DNA of 64,000 bases from Pontibacter diazotrophicus (GTDB taxonomy: Bacteria > Bacteroidota > Bacteroidia > Cytophagales > Hymenobacteraceae): contig NZ_QRGR01000007.1 of assembly GCF_003367245.1 (NCBI RefSeq), positions 248,001 to 312,000 of the forward strand, read 5' to 3'. Below the pieces are notes generated by a model, which was not told where the DNA came from, ran no database searches, and was given only the letters and a program-made list of their open reading frames with translations. Below, one piece after another: positions 1 through 7,301 of the stretch. A program made the translations under genes and the position numbers. How positions within the stretch are numbered: position 1 is the stretch's first letter; each line of letters starts with the position of its first letter.

Positions 1-638
1 CCGGTTTGGTTACAGCGCTCCCGCAGGCGCTGCAGGTAATCGTTCTCGGGCACGCGCACACCGGCTTCGCCCTGCACCGTTTCGATGAGCACTGCGGCCG
101 TGCGTTCTGTAATTTGCTCCAGGTCTTCGATGGCGTTATAGCGGATATGGCGTACATCGGGTAGCAGGGGCCGGAAGGCATTCTTGAAGCTTTCACTGCC
201 ATTCATGGAAAGTGCTCCCTGCGTGGAGCCGTGGTAGGCGTTGTAGCAGGATATGAGTTCGGTGCGGCCGGTATAGCGTTTCGCCAGTTTAAGGGCTCCT
301 TCTACTGCCTCTGTTCCGGAGTTAAGGAAATAAGTGTTGTTGAGTTGCTTCGGCAGTGTGGTGTGGAGGGCGTGTGCCAGCTGTGCCTGCGGTGCCTGCA
401 CAAACTCACCGTACACCATCAGGTGCATGTATTTGTCCAGTTGGTCGTGTATGGCCTGCAGCACACGCGGGTGGCGGTGCCCCACGTTGCTCACGCCGAT
501 ACCAGAAATCAGGTCGAGGTAACGCTGGCCTTCCTGGCCGTACATGTACACTCCCTCTGCCTTCTCTATCTCAATCATCAACGGGAAATCCGAAGTCTGT
601 GCTACGTGCTGTAGAAACAATTGCCTCTGTGAAATCAT
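1..638 (-). CDS. Class III (PLP-dependent) aminotransferase, partial, acetylornithine/ornithine type
   Basis: This is the N-terminal 212 residues of a fold-type I aminotransferase; the gene runs off the left edge, so the PLP lysine is not in view. It starts at ATG 636-638 with MISQRQLFLQHVAQ. Visible family landmarks are the glycine/histidine segment GVSNVGHRHPRVLQAI, the phosphate-binding NSGTEAVEGALKLAKRYTG, the cofactor-stacking region NAYHGSTQGALS and the beginning of the ETVQGEAGV segment. Family members transfer the terminal amino group of ornithine, acetylornithine or similar omega-amino acids to 2-oxoglutarate. The exact substrate cannot be fixed from this half. No partner gene is visible because the downstream side lies outside the window. 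Confidence 0.88.
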   Translation of the reverse strand, partial: MISQRQLFLQHVAQTSDFPLMIEIEKAEGVYMYGQEGQRYLDLISGIGVSNVGHRHPRVLQAIHDQLDKYMHLMVYGEFVQAPQAQLAHALHTTLPKQLNNTYFLNSGTEAVEGALKLAKRYTGRTELISCYNAYHGSTQGALSMNGSESFKNAFRPLLPDVRHIRYNAIEDLEQITERTAAVLIETVQGEAGVRVPENDYLQRLRERCNQT

Positions 639-658
639 ACAGCAAAGGTAATAATAAT

Positions 659-703
659 GGCCGAAAGAGACAGAAACCTGTTTTGCTTCTGTTTCTCCCG
701 GCC
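659..703 (-). terminator. Imperfect hairpin after the TPR gene
   Basis: A 17-base arm (659-675) pairs with 687-703 around an 11-base loop, with three mismatched or wobble positions. It lies between the end of the TPR gene and the start of the aminotransferase on the same strand. It probably ends TPR transcription, but no T-run follows the stem on the minus strand, so factor-independent activity is uncertain. Confidence 0.35.
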
Positions 704-727
704 ATGCCAGACGTTGTTTGCTCGCGC

Positions 728-1762
728 TTACCGCTTGTAGTTCCTGTACCAGGAAGTCAGTTGCTCTACTTTCTCCGGGTGCTCCTGAAGCCAGCTTAGG
801 GACGCCGTGCTTTTGCTTTGGCTGATGTAGTAGCTGAATGCCTCTACATTTTTATCCAGTGCCATCTCATGGAAGAACTCCACATAGTAGCTCCACCAGA
901 AGTCGTCCTTCTCTTCCCTTAGCTCCCCCAGTACCTTAAAGAAAGACGCTGTGTTTTCATAAAACAGTTCCCCGGGCGTTTTACCTTCCCGCGCTTCTAT
1001 GGAGTTAGAGGCCTGCGACATCGAGACCATCAGTTCGGCTGCTGAAAACGGGTTGTCGTCCAGTTTATCTGCGCTAACGGTAATGTTGATGGCATTCCCA
1101 TTGCCCGTCGAAACACCCTCCTGTTGCATTTGCTGCAGAAGCTCATATGCAGCCGGGGCTCTTTCTGAGGTTGGTTCCAGCAGCAGGAAGTTGTAAAGTG
1201 CCAGCAGGCTTTGTACCCGCTGCTTCTGCGCCTGTTTAATGTAAGCCAGCAACAAATGGCTGCTGCCGTGCCCCTGGTTCAGTCGGAGGGCCCTCGTCAG
1301 GCTTTGCTCCGCCTCCTTGTAATTCTTCTGGTTGTAATGCGTGAGGCCAAGGTTGTAATAAGCCAGGTGATGCCTGGGAGCAAGTTTAATGGCTCTGTTG
1401 TATTCTTTTATAGCTTTATCCTGCTTACCTGACACATCAAGTGCACTGCCTTTGTTCACGTGGGCCTGCGCTCTTAATTCAGGTTCTGCTACTCGGTGTT
1501 TTATAACCGCGTTGCTGTAAGCGATGGCATTGGGCATGTCCTTTAAAGCAAAATAAGTAAGCGCCAGTTCATAGTTTGCCTCCGGGTTTTTTGCATCTAA
1601 TTTCAGCGCCTCTTTATACTGCGCTATGGCTGCTTCGTAATTGCCTTTTTCATACAAACGAATGCCTTCTTCAATGATGTCTACAACGTCAGTTGAGGAT
1701 TGTGCCTGACTTGTGACAGCTATAGCGAAACAGAACAGGAGGGAACACAAGAGCTTTTTCAT
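728..1762 (-). CDS. Exported TPR-repeat protein
   Basis: The 344-residue product starts with a clear signal peptide (MKKLLCSLLFCFAIAVTSQAQ) and is therefore periplasmic or membrane-attached. Residues about 25-195 are built of tetratricopeptide repeats, recognisable by recurrent patterns such as YEKGNYEAAIAQYKEALKLD, ANYELALTYF and AYYNLGLTHYNQKNYKEAEQ. TPRs are protein-interaction scaffolds. The C-terminal third (from about 215) is not repetitive and ends in an aromatic-rich stretch (FWWSYYVEFFHEMA). No enzymatic motif is seen. It stands alone between the SDR gene and the aminotransferase on the same strand, so its partner is unknown. Confidence 0.82.
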   Translation of the reverse strand: MKKLLCSLLFCFAIAVTSQAQSSTDVVDIIEEGIRLYEKGNYEAAIAQYKEALKLDAKNPEANYELALTYFALKDMPNAIAYSNAVIKHRVAEPELRAQAHVNKGSALDVSGKQDKAIKEYNRAIKLAPRHHLAYYNLGLTHYNQKNYKEAEQSLTRALRLNQGHGSSHLLLAYIKQAQKQRVQSLLALYNFLLLEPTSERAPAAYELLQQMQQEGVSTGNGNAINITVSADKLDDNPFSAAELMVSMSQASNSIEAREGKTPGELFYENTASFFKVLGELREEKDDFWWSYYVEFFHEMALDKNVEAFSYYISQSKSTASLSWLQEHPEKVEQLTSWYRNYKR

Positions 1763-1817
1763 ATAGGAATTTAGTTTGAGAGTTTAGTAAACCGTTCTCA
1801 CTAGAAATATATTTAAA

Positions 1818-1825
1818 CAAATATA
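1818..1825 (-). promoter_or_regulatory. Candidate -7 box of the TPR gene
   Basis: Read on the minus strand the site is TATATTTG, a match to the Bacteroidota -7 element TAnnTTTG. It would place the transcription start near 1811, about 50 bases ahead of the ATG. It sits in the AT-rich spacer 1763-2047, which otherwise holds only short AT palindromes. No clean -33 TTG is visible. Confidence 0.35.
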
Positions 1826-2047
1826 TTGATTCCTATATTTAATTTAACAGCTTTAAGTGAAATAAATTTTTGAAATAGTTATGATGTGGGGCAAAATTTG
1901 TATTTGGTCTTTAGTCGAATCTAATTTTGATAAATGGCTTATCAACTAAAACAGAGAATAGTACATTGATTCAGGTCCTGAAATTATAGACGCTTGTCTA
2001 CAGGAAGAGACTAGAGGAAGCAGAAGAAACACCTTAAATAAAAGGTA

Positions 2048-2857
2048 TTACCGTACCATTGCACTCATACCTCCATCTACAATTAAGGTATGGCCGGTAA
2101 CATAACTGGAACTTTCGGAGCAAAGCCAGGCAATGGCGGCAGCGGCTTCAGAAGGTGCTGCAATGCGTTTTTGGGGTATAAAAGAAAGGTACATTTGCTT
2201 TATCTGCTCCAGTTTCTGCGGGTCGTTTCCGGCCTGGCCTTCCATTACCCCTTGCAGCATAGGCGTCTGGTGCGCTCCCGGTGCCAGCACATTTACCCGG
2301 ATGTTAGCCATGGCTAACTCTTGTGCCGCAGATTTAGTCAAAGCGATAACGCCCGCTTTTGCAGCAGAATATAGCGCTCCGCCTGGCGCGCCTCCCAGGC
2401 CGTTGATGCTGGACACATTGACAATGGCGCCGCCCGATGGCTGCTGCGCCAGCATTATCCTGATTTCCTGCTGCATGCAAAGCCATACCCCCTGCAGGTT
2501 GGCACTCATCGCCATTGAAAACTCGTCGGGTTCAAATTCATGCAGCAGCTTGCCTACTCCTGTTTCGTTTGCCGCATTGTTTACAGCCATATCTAACCTG
2601 CCATATTCGGCCTTTATTTTCTGGAAAAGAGCCAGGATTGATTCTGGTTCGCTGTTGTCGGTTTGAATGAAGCGCGGCTCCTTAACGAAAGCCCCTAAAG
2701 ATGAAATGGCGGCCTCGCCTTTTGCAGCATCTCTGCCTGTGATGATCACTTTCGCATTTGCTTCTGCAAAAAGCTGTGCTGTCGCTAGACCAATGCCGGA
2801 GGAGCCACCCGTAATCAGTACGGTTTTACCGCTGAAATCATACTTTACCTGTTCCAT
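2048..2857 (-). CDS. SDR-family NAD(P)-dependent oxidoreductase
   Basis: A classical short-chain dehydrogenase/reductase of 269 residues, the usual length for the family. The nucleotide-binding motif TGGSSGIG lies at residues 16-23, NNAA at 93-96, and the catalytic Ser150, Tyr163 and Lys167 are all present (VNVSS and YSAAK). The C-terminal part (SYVTGHTLIVDGGMS) is the standard end of 3-oxoacyl-ACP-reductase-like and glucose-dehydrogenase-like SDRs. Such enzymes oxidise or reduce a hydroxyl/carbonyl group with NAD(P)(H); the substrate cannot be read from sequence. It starts at ATG 2855-2857 and seems monocistronic. Confidence 0.9.
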   Translation of the reverse strand: MEQVKYDFSGKTVLITGGSSGIGLATAQLFAEANAKVIITGRDAAKGEAAISSLGAFVKEPRFIQTDNSEPESILALFQKIKAEYGRLDMAVNNAANETGVGKLLHEFEPDEFSMAMSANLQGVWLCMQQEIRIMLAQQPSGGAIVNVSSINGLGGAPGGALYSAAKAGVIALTKSAAQELAMANIRVNVLAPGAHQTPMLQGVMEGQAGNDPQKLEQIKQMYLSFIPQKRIAAPSEAAAAIAWLCSESSSYVTGHTLIVDGGMSAMVR

Positions 2858-2965
2858 GGACTTATGCTTTGATTTAGGTGTATACTACATTTCAATCAAT
2901 TTGTATGCATCAGTTTGGGTGCACGGGCTGTCAAATCTGGGAGAGACTGACAGTATACAGGCTAG

Positions 2966-3718
2966 CTATGCCGGGAGCAGATCCCGGAACCAGAAGGCGT
3001 TGTCAAAAACGGGATTTTCTTCCTGCTTAAAACACTCGTCGTCGGGGGCAGCAGCTGGAGCGTAGGTTTTGCGCACAGTTTCACCTAGTATGTAGGGAAT
3101 AGGTTGATGGAAGATTGGCCCGTCAAAAACAAAGGTGTGAAATTCGCCGTTCTCGCCGGCAGGGTCTACATTGGCCGGTAAATCCTGCAGAAAGGTATCA
3201 TCCAGAAGCCTGCCTGCAAAGGAAGCATCGAGCAGGCGCTCGTTCACACAAACCACTACGGCTTTAAAACCCAACTGTAGAAACTCCTGTACCAGTTCTT
3301 TCGTGGGTCTGTTCCATAGCGGGAAGACAGCCTGAAGATTCACCTTTTCCAGTTGCTTCTCTCTGTAAGCTCGCAGGTCTTCTAAGTTTATGTCCCCGAA
3401 AATAGCATGCGAGATGCCTTGCTGCTGTTGCTCCCGCATGCTGCTTTCCATTATATCATCGTAAGCGCTCATGCTGGCATGCTCCGGCAGAAAAATCTGC
3501 TGCAATGGCAGGCCTATGCTATGCGCCTGTTGCTGCAGTAACTCCTGCCGCACCCCGTGCATGCTCACGCGCTGGGTAGGGCCACTCAGGGTGGTAAGCA
3601 GTTTTTCTACTTTATACTTTTTGCCTTGCAGCTCATGGTGCAGGCACAGTGACGAATCTTTGCCGCCACTCCAGTTAAATATGCTTGGTATCAATTGACT
3701 ATTTTGTTTGATGAACAA
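2966..3718 (-). CDS. PP-loop ATPase, diphthine-ammonia-ligase-like (MJ0570 family)
   Basis: The 250-residue protein has the PP-loop signature SGGKDS at residues 17-22, which binds ATP in N-type ATP pyrophosphatases, and the family-specific GENGEFHTFVFDGPIF segment near residue 195. It belongs to the group that includes eukaryotic/archaeal Dph6, which amidates diphthine on elongation factor 2. Bacteria lack diphthamide, so the bacterial substrate is unknown. No ATG exists between the in-frame stop at 3728-3730 and the PP-loop. The best start is TTG 3716-3718, preceded on the minus strand by the purine-rich AGGAAAGG. Some close relatives are annotated simply as ATP-binding protein. Confidence 0.82.
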   Translation of the reverse strand: MFIKQNSQLIPSIFNWSGGKDSSLCLHHELQGKKYKVEKLLTTLSGPTQRVSMHGVRQELLQQQAHSIGLPLQQIFLPEHASMSAYDDIMESSMREQQQQGISHAIFGDINLEDLRAYREKQLEKVNLQAVFPLWNRPTKELVQEFLQLGFKAVVVCVNERLLDASFAGRLLDDTFLQDLPANVDPAGENGEFHTFVFDGPIFHQPIPYILGETVRKTYAPAAAPDDECFKQEENPVFDNAFWFRDLLPA

Positions 3719-4022
3719 TAACCTTTCCTATATGTAAGGCCGGTATAAAAATACAAATTTACACAAAACCGCCCTTGTTGCCTCTTATGATAAGCAGCTG
3801 CCGGGACGCAACAGCGGGTGGCGTAGTCCTTTACAGCCTTAAGTTGTTTGAAATTTGCATACGATTTTATAGTCCTAAAAAGCGAGCCAGGGCTGCAGTA
3901 TATTATAAACCTTCTTGTGCAGGATTTAGCCTGCTTTTACCATCCTGTTAGGTTCTCTCGTAAAAAGAGCAGGAACCTATAGTTCCGGAATGATATGTTT
4001 CAATAAACAGAAGGAGGACAAG
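3719..4022. other. Divergent spacer between the PP-loop gene and the small plus-strand gene
   Basis: This roughly 300-base region must hold the promoters of both flanking genes. A minus-strand -7 match lies at 3754-3761. A strong AGGAGG ribosome binding site lies at 4012-4017. I see no further gene or RNA in it. Confidence 0.5.
3754..3761 (-). promoter_or_regulatory. Candidate -7 box of the PP-loop gene
   Basis: The minus strand reads TAAATTTG, fitting TAnnTTTG. The predicted transcription start would be near 3747, giving a leader of about 28 bases before the TTG start. No -33 TTG at the expected spacing was found. Confidence 0.35.
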
Positions 4023-4211
4023 ATGGCACAAGGAGATAAGTCTGCTTATACAGATAAGCAAAAGCGGAAAGCACAACATATAGAAGAAAGTTACGAGGAG
4101 AGAGGCGTCAGCCACGAAGAAGCTGAAAAGAGAGCCTGGGCCACCGTAAACAAGCAAGATGGCGGCGGTAATAAAAGCGGCTCCGGAAGAAAGAACAGCA
4201 AGAGCAAGTAG
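4023..4211 (+). CDS. Small hydrophilic 'plasmid stabilization protein'-like protein
   Basis: A 62-residue, highly charged protein without cysteine or hydrophobic core. It begins MAQGDKSAYTDKQKRKAQHI, continues with an acidic helix (SYEERGVSHEEAEKRAWATV), and ends in a Gly/Ser/Lys-rich tail (GGGNKSGSGRKNSKSK). Proteins with this pattern are widespread in proteobacteria and Bacteroidota and are often labelled plasmid stabilization protein, without experimental support known to me. The start at ATG 4023 is favoured because AGGAGG (4012-4017) is placed five bases before it, an unusually strong site for this phylum. A bidirectional terminator follows. Confidence 0.7.
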   Translation: MAQGDKSAYTDKQKRKAQHIEESYEERGVSHEEAEKRAWATVNKQDGGGNKSGSGRKNSKSK

Positions 4212-4234
4212 TTTACCAGATTAGAGTACAAAGA

Positions 4235-4264
4235 AACGGCCAGAAGAGATTACTTCTGGCCGTT
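4235..4264. terminator. Bidirectional terminator between convergent genes
   Basis: Perfect 12-bp stem AACGGCCAGAAG / CTTCTGGCCGTT with a six-base loop, followed by a T-rich run (4270-4274) on the plus strand. It separates the small plus-strand gene from the convergent MBL-fold gene. Confidence 0.8.
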
Positions 4265-4271
4265 CTGCTTT

Positions 4272-5342
4272 TTATGGATAATTATTAGTGTGCGCGGTCG
4301 GGTCGTCATAGTCTGGGTCCACGGTAGGAGGAAGCCCTGACGCTACGCGGTTATGGGGTAAAGGCCTGTCCTGCTTTAGATGGCTGTTTTGCTTGCTGCG
4401 CCTGTTAATGGCGGAGTAGGCAAACCCCGCCAGGGTGAGAGCACCTGCTATCGCCATTAATTTTGGCACTGAGCTGCCCACCTGTGGCGGCACTGATATC
4501 ACGCCGCGCTCATCGGCTACAGCGGGCTCATGTACATAGCGCCCTTTGGTTGGCACCGCTATTACCCAAAAGTTCTTCACCAGGTTTTCTAATCCTCTGC
4601 TTAGTTCCTCGCCCCTCATAGGCATACCGTGGCCTGATGCAGCTATTTCTGGATTAAGGCTGGCCAGTGCATCCACAGAGCGATGGGCAGCGGCCCAGTC
4701 AGGGGTGAAATAAGCCGGAGGGCCATGCACTTCCCGCTTCTCCGTCATCACCGCTATCGCCGATTCAGCATCACGCGTCGTAAAAGCATCTCCTACAATC
4801 AAAACACGGTCTTCTTCCCGAAACAAGGACACATGACCCGGGGTGTGACCAGGGGTGTGAATCCAGTGCCAGCCCGTGAGGCCGGGCACAGCGCCATCCG
4901 GAGAAAGGAGCTCTACATGATTTGTGATGTTGATGGGTTTTTTTGGATAGGCAAAGGCCATGTATGCCATGCCGCCGCCGCCCACGCTGGAATCTGGTGG
5001 TGGATAGCTGGACCGCCCGGTCAGGTAAGGCAACTCCAGCGGATGGGCGTATACTGGCACATCCCATTCGTCTGCCAGCTCTTTCACGCCGCCTATGTGG
5101 TCAAAATGACCGTGGGTGAGCACGATAGCCTTTGGTCTGGCACCCTCGCCAAATAATTCTTCTGCCGCTTTTTTTATTTTGTGGGTACAGCCTGGCACAC
5201 CAGCATCCACCAGCACCCAGGTGCCATCCGGTTCAGCGATAAAAAATAAATTAACGAAGATAGTTTTGAGGCCCCACACCTGGGGCGCTACCGCGAAAGT
5301 TTGCCTGTTTCCAGAAAAATAACTGCTCTTAGATGCCTCCAT
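4272..5342 (-). CDS. MBL-fold metallo-hydrolase with C-terminal membrane anchor
   Basis: A metallo-beta-lactamase-fold enzyme of 356 residues. The metal-binding HGHFDH motif is near residue 77, followed by the HTPGHTPGH segment (about 163-170), an aspartate in VGDAF (about 185) and a late histidine in SGHGMP (about 238). That is the full dinuclear zinc ligand set of glyoxalase-II-like hydrolases. Beyond the catalytic domain there is one predicted transmembrane helix (LMAIAGALTLAGFAYSA, about 295-313) and a hydrophilic Pro/His-rich tail. The enzyme may therefore be tethered to the inner membrane. I chose ATG 5340-5342 over an upstream TTG. The substrate is not predictable. Confidence 0.87.
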   Translation of the reverse strand: MEASKSSYFSGNRQTFAVAPQVWGLKTIFVNLFFIAEPDGTWVLVDAGVPGCTHKIKKAAEELFGEGARPKAIVLTHGHFDHIGGVKELADEWDVPVYAHPLELPYLTGRSSYPPPDSSVGGGGMAYMAFAYPKKPINITNHVELLSPDGAVPGLTGWHWIHTPGHTPGHVSLFREEDRVLIVGDAFTTRDAESAIAVMTEKREVHGPPAYFTPDWAAAHRSVDALASLNPEIAASGHGMPMRGEELSRGLENLVKNFWVIAVPTKGRYVHEPAVADERGVISVPPQVGSSVPKLMAIAGALTLAGFAYSAINRRSKQNSHLKQDRPLPHNRVASGLPPTVDPDYDDPTAHTNNYP

Positions 5343-5600
5343 ACGCAATGATAATTTAAGGTCGAAATATAGTATTGGCTATAACGTACGAAGCATAAGG
5401 GAAATAAGCTGTCATTAATGGAATAACACTGTCACTTTGCCTGTCTTTTTTTAGTTAATGTTTAGCATAACTCATGTTTTTTGTTTTTATTTAAACAAGG
5501 CATGTCTTTTGCCTCTATACCAATAGCCTTGAAAATTTTTAATTACGCTCGGTTTCCTGGTTAACAGGAATTTTTTATCTTAATAGAAAGTTATTCTACT

Positions 5601-5861
5601 ATGGTTAATTTATTTGTACCCCCAAGCTATATGGCTGTTTATGCAAAATGCGTAGACGCGTCCATGCCTGCCTTTGAACCGGAAGAGTGGATAGAGGAAG
5701 GAAAGGTGTATCCTGTGAAGCATTTTACGGAGCCCCTGAACCAGGGCGAAGGGTTTGCTGTCACGATTATGGATGAGGATGGCATAGAAATTCACCCTTC
5801 GCCGTCGCATTGGAGCTTTGCCTCCGGTCGCTTTGAGATGTATACCCTTCACCTGAATTAG
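5601..5861 (+). CDS. Hypothetical protein, 86 residues
   Basis: A small acidic soluble protein starting at ATG 5601 (MVNLFVPPSYMAVYAKCVDAS). It has no signal peptide, no membrane helix and a single cysteine. The spread of aromatic and acidic residues (WIEEGKVYPVKHF, GIEIHPSPSHWSFASGRF) suggests a compact beta-rich fold, and the Trp/Glu/Pro pattern looks like other short unannotated Bacteroidota proteins. I recognise no named family. The coding assignment rests on sensible composition, an upstream AT-rich region and a proper terminator immediately after it (5893-5917). Confidence 0.6.
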   Translation: MVNLFVPPSYMAVYAKCVDASMPAFEPEEWIEEGKVYPVKHFTEPLNQGEGFAVTIMDEDGIEIHPSPSHWSFASGRFEMYTLHLN

Positions 5862-5892
5862 ACCAAACCCAGAAATTTATCGTTAACTCTAT

Positions 5893-5917
5893 AAGGCTGC
5901 CGTGCGCAGCCTTTTTT
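5893..5917 (+). terminator. Rho-independent terminator
   Basis: An 8-bp stem AAGGCTGC / GCAGCCTT with a short loop, followed by six T residues, 31 bases after the stop of the 86-residue gene. Confidence 0.8.
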
Positions 5918-5950
5918 ACTATATTTTGTAGCAAAAGAGTAGAATGAAGA

Positions 5951-6211
5951 ATGATAAGTGCTGAAGAATTCAACGAACTCCCGCCACACCTGCAAGCTGA
6001 GCTCGTGCTGGACCAGGGCCACTACCTGCACCACCGCATACAGGGCTGGTGCAAAATAGATCTCTATTGGCTGCACGATTATTATGTGGAGATTTGGTTT
6101 CTCTATGACCTGAAGAGCATTGGCCTTGTCCGGGCGCTCACCAGCTATACCCATCTCGAGCCTTACCTGGAAACTATTAAGCTCAAGCTGTCTCTTATTA
6201 AGAAAGAGTAA
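5951..6211 (+). CDS. Hypothetical protein, 86 residues, aromatic-rich
   Basis: The product begins MISAEEFNELPPHLQAELVL and continues with an aromatic core (WCKIDLYWLHDYYVEIWFLYD) followed by a helical C-terminus. It has no signal peptide. The many Trp/Tyr residues in a soluble context are typical of short conserved Bacteroidota proteins of unknown function. It lies behind the terminator of the previous small gene and so is probably transcribed separately. Function is unknown. Confidence 0.62.
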   Translation: MISAEEFNELPPHLQAELVLDQGHYLHHRIQGWCKIDLYWLHDYYVEIWFLYDLKSIGLVRALTSYTHLEPYLETIKLKLSLIKKE

Positions 6212-6312
6212 CTTATAGAAGAAATAAAATTCTTGATCTATAAATTCTGAATGAAGCTATCGGGTAAAACAGGATAGAATTATTCGCTCATCCACTCATT
6301 TATTTTTTTTTC

Positions 6313-6320
6313 TAACTTTG
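6313..6320 (+). promoter_or_regulatory. Candidate -7 box directly in front of pepE
   Basis: TAACTTTG fits TAnnTTTG and ends only three bases before the pepE ATG at 6324. If used, the message would be essentially leaderless. There is no convincing -33 TTG, so the match may be chance. Confidence 0.28.
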
Positions 6321-6323
6321 GGC

Positions 6324-7058
6324 ATGAGCAAAAATCAAGTTTCTAAAAACCTACTTTTAATAAGCACTTCTACCACCTATGGCACCGGCTATCTGGAGCA
6401 TGCCGAAGAAGAAGTGAAAGCCCTTTTAGCCGGCAAATCAAGCTTGCTTTTCATCCCTTACGCCCGCCCGGGCGGCATATCTCATAAAGACTACACAGCC
6501 AAGGCGCGGGAGGCTTTTGAGAAATGGGGCATCAGCGTAACAGGCGTGCATGAATATGACGATGCGGTAAAGGCGGTAAATGAGGCAGAGGCTGTCTTTA
6601 TCGGCGGCGGTAACACCTTTGTGTTGCTTCGTAACCTGTATGCGAACCAGTTAGTGAAGCCCCTGCAGGAGCGGGTACAAAAAGGTATGCCATACATGGG
6701 TACCAGTGCGGGCACAAACGTAGCCGGTAAATCCATCGGGACTACCAACGATATGCCGATTGTGCATGTAAAGACATTTGATGCGCTGCAACTGGTGCCT
6801 TTCAACATCAACCCGCATTACCAGGACCCGGTGGAGGGTTCGCAGCATATGGGCGAAACGCGTGAAACACGTATTGCTGAATTCCACCAGCATAACCGCC
6901 AGCCTGTAGTAGGCCTGCGCGAAGGAAGCATGCTGCGCATCACCGGAGATAAAATCGCTTTAAAGGGTCTTCTTTCAGCACGTGTGTTTTTGCAGGGCGA
7001 GAAACCAATGGAGTTCGGGCCTGGTGATGATATTCAGTTTCTGCTGGAAGCTTATTAG
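6324..7058 (+). CDS. pepE: Peptidase E (alpha-aspartyl dipeptidase, family S51)
   Basis: PepE hydrolyses dipeptides with N-terminal aspartate in the cytoplasm. The 244-residue length fits the family. The nucleophile elbow GTSAG places the catalytic Ser at 128; the DMPIV aspartate (143) and the NPHY histidine (165) complete the expected triad. The glycine-rich FIGGGNTF segment (92-99) is also characteristic. The start is set at ATG 6324 (MSKNQVSKNL) rather than a TTG six bases upstream. A terminator follows, indicating a monocistronic unit. Confidence 0.93.
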   Translation: MSKNQVSKNLLLISTSTTYGTGYLEHAEEEVKALLAGKSSLLFIPYARPGGISHKDYTAKAREAFEKWGISVTGVHEYDDAVKAVNEAEAVFIGGGNTFVLLRNLYANQLVKPLQERVQKGMPYMGTSAGTNVAGKSIGTTNDMPIVHVKTFDALQLVPFNINPHYQDPVEGSQHMGETRETRIAEFHQHNRQPVVGLREGSMLRITGDKIALKGLLSARVFLQGEKPMEFGPGDDIQFLLEAY

Positions 7059-7144
7059 CTTCAATTATGAATCAGAAGCTATACTTCGGTTTCTGCTTCT
7101 GGTATATACAAGGCAGAAGCAGTCTATCTAAATACTATCAGAGG

Positions 7145-7172
7145 AGGTGAGGCAAAAAGCTTCACCTTTTTT
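7145..7172 (+). terminator. Rho-independent terminator after pepE
   Basis: A 9-bp stem AGGTGAGGC / GCTTCACCT with one G-T wobble, a five-A loop, and a run of six T residues. Confidence 0.75.
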
Positions 7173-7301
7173 ACTTTAGGATAAAGTATAAATGGCGCTA
7201 AGAAGATCTGCTTACCTGCAGCAGACTTATAATTCAGCAGTCAAAATTCATAATTCAAAGGCAAAGCTTTATCTTGAAATATAAACTCAAAACGCTGACT
7301 G

